Below, in pieces: positions 46,701 through 49,246 of a DNA stretch of 49,246 bases. Origin of the DNA: Neocallimastix lanati (nom. inval.) (lineage: Eukaryota; Neocallimastigomycota; Neocallimastigomycetes; Neocallimastigales; Neocallimastigaceae). Both the position numbers and the translations under genes were made by a program. The notes below the pieces were generated by a model, which made no database searches, had not been told where the DNA came from, and was given only the letters and a program-made list of their open reading frames with translations. Every line of letters starts with the position of its first letter. The first letter of the stretch is position 1. Location: NCBI GenBank assembly GCA_016946835.1, contig JACVTC010000174.1:267501-316746 (forward strand), in the 5' to 3' direction.

Positions 46701-47725
46701 AGTTGGATTCTTCCACGACTTTTTCCAACTATTTCATATTCACCAGGTAATTTATCAAAATACTGCTTAGTAACGATGCTTAGGTTACTACAAGAATCAA
46801 TTAAAAGTTTTCCTAGTACTCCGTCAACACTTGCATCAACCATTGCTAAGTCTTCTTCGGCTACTTCATTACTTTTACTTATGTAGCTATGGTCATAGTT
46901 ATTTACTAATAAAGTTCGTGCTATTACATTGTCTACAGTTCCAATTATTTTAGACTTTTCTAACTTTAAACCTTGAGTTAATTGTGAACGAATTTTAGGA
47001 CATGCATTCAAGAGTTGACCTATCGTAATACTGGATTTAAGATTATTTAAATCATCCATAATATTGTAAGGTTCTTTATTATTCATCATTTTGATATTCC
47101 TTTTTACTAATTGAGTATTTCCATTATTAGTTTCCTTAGTTTTTGTTGAAATTAATTTTTCCAAAGTATTAGTTTTATTTTGTTGATTATCTTTATTCAT
47201 TTCTAGATCTTCTATTTCATTATCGATTACAAGTATATCTTCAGATTCAACTTTTTCCTTTCCTTTTGATGAATAATTGTTGTTTTCTTCTTTACTTTCT
47301 CTTACTCTTGTCATATTTCTTAATTCCTTTTCTTTTTGTTTTTCTTTGTTAATATTTGGTTGAGTTAAAATTGAAGGAAGTATTTGATTTTTATAAACTT
47401 TATTTGGTTTATTATGCAGCTCATTTTCTTTCTTCTTTCTTAAAGCAGGAGTTGCAAAAGGACGTGGATTATCTTTTAAACTTTTATGTACTTTCTTGGA
47501 ATTATTTTCTTCTTTTTCGCTGTTATTATCATTCATTTTTCTTTTTACAGCATTTATAATGATATCATCCTCACTTTCAGTTGTGTCACTAAAATCAGAT
47601 TCTTCAGATTCTTCGTTAAAGGAATTATTATCAATTGGAGTATTCTTAGTAAAAGTATTATTTTGTAAATTATTTAATGAAGCTATTGTTTTGTCATTGG
47701 GAGTGCTTCTGCTCCCATTTAGAAG
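43721..47725 (-). CDS. Element D Pol: protease, RT, RNase H, integrase
   Basis: Read from the -1 frameshift at 47725 (first internal ATG 47536). An acidic then basic linker precedes the protease, whose motif reads LLIDSCSNLS, with Cys for the usual Gly. RT has [30 protein letters not shown] and FIDDVLIY. RNase H has IIRTDASYNGIGGVLLQK and YTDHKPLVGL. The integrase zinc region is AHNIGHEGYYKTYQRLKK ... CEKCQLNR; the core has LGLDIIGPLP, TTDNGVQFTSD and NGLTENRNKEIGKL, giving D, D and E. C-terminal GPF module (YYNGPFKILKI), no chromodomain. Intact frame of 1271+ codons; only the protease change looks damaging. Confidence 0.9.
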   Translation of the reverse strand, partial: LLNGSRSTPNDKTIASLNNLQNNTFTKNTPIDNNSFNEESEESDFSDTTESEDDIIINAVKRKMNDNNSEKEENNSKKVHKSLKDNPRPFATPALRKKKENELHNKPNKVYKNQILPSILTQPNINKEKQKEKELRNMTRVRESKEENNNYSSKGKEKVESEDILVIDNEIEDLEMNKDNQQNKTNTLEKLISTKTKETNNGNTQLVKRNIKMMNNKEPYNIMDDLNNLKSSITIGQLLNACPKIRSQLTQGLKLEKSKIIGTVDNVIARTLLVNNYDHSYISKSNEVAEEDLAMVDASVDGVLGKLLIDSCSNLSIVTKQYFDKLPGEYEIVGKSRGRIQLATQDEEYSEGIIVRLPVKINNYEFNADFRIIEKEDSFYDMLINFKTQIDHCLFIHPTLNSLCKLLSESEYEEIAKINNQYYDEESIICTIRKVEETNNEKEIIKELTPMEFIESDEFLSTLNKDYKEQIIKILKEMIDIVATSTEELTPSKLSPHKIRLKANAKPVKLRSYRLTKLKSDILKEELTKLIKKGLIEPSCSEWSSPVVLILKHNGKWRLCIDYRKVNDMTEKDSYSVPYIDEIFDSLGGAKIFTTLDLFSGFHQILMDEESVEVTTFTTKFGNYQFKVMPFGLTGAPSTFQREMNKILFPFIGEFVYVFIDDVLIYSKSIEEHLIHIKQVLEVFKENKLKINIEKCHFLQTEVDVLGHKLTTKGLSPMESKITAIKKWEAPSSLHELRSFLGAVGYYRDFIPKYAQITSPLCKLLKKNTKYEWNKEQQESFELLKEKLINAPILKFPSFDKPFIIRTDASYNGIGGVLLQKEEETGKEHPIHFISRSLKKAEKNYGITDLEGTALFYCMTKFKSYIEGNPLPTTIYTDHKPLVGLFKNKEPLNARQTRWCLTASMLGINIKYESGKKNVLADALSRMKSKEERKILLTKITNGNNEELLSKVIKEFINEKFTVIDGEDYFIDNGNYRKLITDENERFKLILEAHNIGHEGYYKTYQRLKKNFYWNHMIKDIKRIVSNCEKCQLNRPQPYPEPTEIHPTKVEGPFVHLGLDIIGPLPKTRNNNQYIIVTVDYFTKWVEAEPTENITSSDIIKFLINVFARHGVPQVITTDNGVQFTSDMTKIFLDLYDVYVKFIATYHPESNGLTENRNKEIGKLLRLLGRKNQDWDEVLPSALWALRTTKNTATGHSSFELVYGREDQQPYDIAIRTIENAGKSYDEILMEKFVRHYQWTREACENVKNANKYWATRREEQISMKKGKELKAGDLVLVRNFSRTKLEPYYNGPFKILKIQFNTATLIDQKTGKQLDRNVHFKNLVKFNSAYREA

Positions 47726-48630
47726 TTTAAAGACTTTTTGGAATATATTTCTTTTTTATTTTTTTCCATAATCTTATTTAATTGAGGGCAATAATATGAG
47801 TAATGACCTTCTTCCTTACAGAAGAAGCAAGTTTTAACGGATAAATTTCTCATTTTCTGGGTTGATTCTTCTATAATATCTTGAGGTTTCGGTTTATTAT
47901 TTGTTTGATTTGTTTGGAAAGTTTCGTTTCTTCTTTTAGGATAAAGTCTTGAAGTAGTACTGTTTTGATTATTTTGATTATGTTGGGAATTATTAACATT
48001 ATAGGTATTAATATTATTGTTCCTTACAGAAAGTCTATCTACTTTCTCGGCAATTTTGAAAGCTTTATCCATACTTATATCATCTTTAAGGGATAATTTC
48101 TTCCAGGCTTCATAATTATTTTGAATAGAATCAATATAATCTAGTACACCAATGCGCTTTCTTCTCTTTTTATCAAGTTTAGTGTACAAAGTTCTATATC
48201 TTACATTAAAGTCTTTAATCTTTTCGTTTCTTTTAATTCGCATTGCACGAAGTTCTTTAAGAAGTAAATTTTGGTCTTCTTTAATACCGTAAAAATTTTC
48301 AAGACTTGAAATAATTTTTTCAAGGGAAGGAAATTTAATATCATCATCAACATTTTCTTCTTCATCATCATCTTCTTCTTCATCTGATGAATCATCACTT
48401 TCATCATCACTATCTTCTCCCAAATCTTCAATAACGCGTTGTACTTCACCAGAGCTGGTAAGTAAACAAGCATTAAATATTGTTTCCGGATCTGTGATAC
48501 CTTGTATCTTGATCCAAAGTTTTAATTCAGTAGCCCAGGACTTTATATCTAAATTGTCCTTGCTAAGCTTCACTATGTCTCGTAATTCTTTCTTTAATTC
48601 TTTAAAACTTAAAGTACTTTTAGTAGACAT
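47719..48630 (-). CDS. Element D Gag
   Basis: 303 codons from ATG 48630. Capsid-like region on both sides of a strongly acidic insert (Asp/Glu/Ser, residues about 72-95). An Asn/Gln-rich linker follows, then CCHC knuckle CFFCKEEGHYSYYC near residue 268, and the end SLNF-stop with TTTAAAC, as in element C. The short C-terminal tail and the frameshift position match C, showing the two are related. Confidence 0.87.
   Translation of the reverse strand: MSTKSTLSFKELKKELRDIVKLSKDNLDIKSWATELKLWIKIQGITDPETIFNACLLTSSGEVQRVIEDLGEDSDDESDDSSDEEEDDDEEENVDDDIKFPSLEKIISSLENFYGIKEDQNLLLKELRAMRIKRNEKIKDFNVRYRTLYTKLDKKRRKRIGVLDYIDSIQNNYEAWKKLSLKDDISMDKAFKIAEKVDRLSVRNNNINTYNVNNSQHNQNNQNSTTSRLYPKRRNETFQTNQTNNKPKPQDIIEESTQKMRNLSVKTCFFCKEEGHYSYYCPQLNKIMEKNKKEIYSKKSLNF
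47725..47731 (-). promoter_or_regulatory. Predicted -1 frameshift heptamer TTTAAAC, element D
   Basis: In the gag frame T TTA AAC is followed by TTC TAA (stop at 47719). Slipping -1 gives CTT CTA AAT GGG and a frame open into pol. The peptide context SLN(F) and LLN is the same as in element C. Confidence 0.83.
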
Positions 48631-48809
48631 TTCGTTTTTAGTTAATAATTTTTTTATTGTAAATTAACGAGGTTATTAAATACGAATAAATTTGAAAGTC
48701 CAACTTTAAAAATATAATTTAACAAGTAATTTAATATCGAATCAAATTTTAAAACAATATATCTTAGTAATTTTTGAAAATAATAATTTTATTTGCTTTC
48801 TTTAGTAAG

Positions 48810-49003
48810 TATAAGCTCGAAATCCTTATCGACAACTTAGTAGAAATTATAAAGCACGAGGTTCTTTTCGACTACTTTTTTAAGAATAATTTTAAGTTCG
48901 AAATCTTTATCGACAACTTAATAGAATAATTTTAAGTTCGAAATCTTTATCGACAACTTAATAGAATATTTTTCAAGCTCGAAATCTTTATCGACCACTT
49001 GAA
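48810..49003 (-). repeat. 40-bp tandem repeat in element D leader, 5 copies
   Basis: Period about 40 bp with core AAGTTCGAAATCTTTATCGA then CAACTT on the plus strand. Two central copies are identical and three diverged. Each core can pair AAGTTCGA with TCG..AACTT as a small hairpin. Confidence 0.85.
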
Positions 49004-49246
49004 TTTTGTAATTTAGTATATTTGTAGTAATAAATTTAGAAGCAAAGTTTTATTTATTATTTTCACCTTTCAAAAATTTTTCTTTTTAAACGATAAATAT
49101 TGTATTGTTATAGCTAATAAAATTATTAATTAATTATAATTATTAAATACAAAAAAATAATCTTTATTGTCGTACAATCTGATAGTACACACTGTCTGAC
49201 GTGCAGCTTACCTAATGGTGTCATGCCACGCGTGTGCCACGATTAC
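49004..49246 (-). other. Element D leader, GC-richer right end; 5' LTR not reached
   Basis: After an AT-rich stretch, 49168-49246 becomes GC-richer and contains CCACGCGTGTGCCACG. By analogy with the GC-richer structured leader of E this is probably leader or PBS-proximal sequence of D. No LTR end can be fixed before the window stops. Confidence 0.4.

Overview
This window looks like nuclear DNA of a very AT-rich eukaryote with GT-AG introns, long poly-A/poly-T tracts and an unusually high density of young LTR retrotransposons. An anaerobic gut fungus (Neocallimastigomycota) is the best fit: extreme AT content, Asn/Lys-rich proteins, large ankyrin proteins and Ty3 chromoviruses. This is an inference from composition and gene style; I could not run a search.

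Layout. (1) 94-2974, minus: a spliced host gene for the cytoplasmic dynein light intermediate chain. Eight exons are phase-consistent, and the C-terminus lies beyond the left edge. (2) 4998-6232, minus: a decayed gene with an RRM-like start and an FtsJ-like methyltransferase pattern. (3) 7042-30163: a Russian-doll nest of four LTR retrotransposons. The outermost is a Ty1/copia element, here called F (268-bp LTRs, TSD TATAT), split inside its integrase gene. The insert is a Ty3 chromovirus, A (602-bp LTRs, TSD AAAAT), which carries an intact 1399-codon gag-pol. A in turn carries two insertions. Element E (minus strand, 1036-bp LTRs, pol largely deleted) sits in A's 5' LTR. A second chromovirus, B (788/786-bp LTRs, TSD ATTAT), sits in A's leader. 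(4) 33193-36057, minus: an intact 954-aa ankyrin-repeat gene. (5) 37440 to the right edge, minus: two related non-chromodomain Ty3 elements. D has full gag-pol; C has gag-pol without integrase. They are joined through what looks like one shared LTR of about 1.5 kb, itself split by a solo LTR.

Mechanistic signals are rich. A and B have primer-binding sites complementary to a site inside their own LTR just downstream of a TATA box, the arrangement expected for Tf1/sushi-type self-priming. The copia element's primer site is complementary to the anticodon arm of tRNA-Lys(CUU) as I recall that tRNA. C, D and E share a -1 frameshift arrangement at the gag-pol junction (TTTAAAC, TTTAAAC, TTTAAAT). 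A's LTR contains a tRNA-like Pol III A-box/B-box pair. A, B and D each have a tandem-repeat array in the leader between LTR and gag, and E has a leader with concentric inverted repeats.
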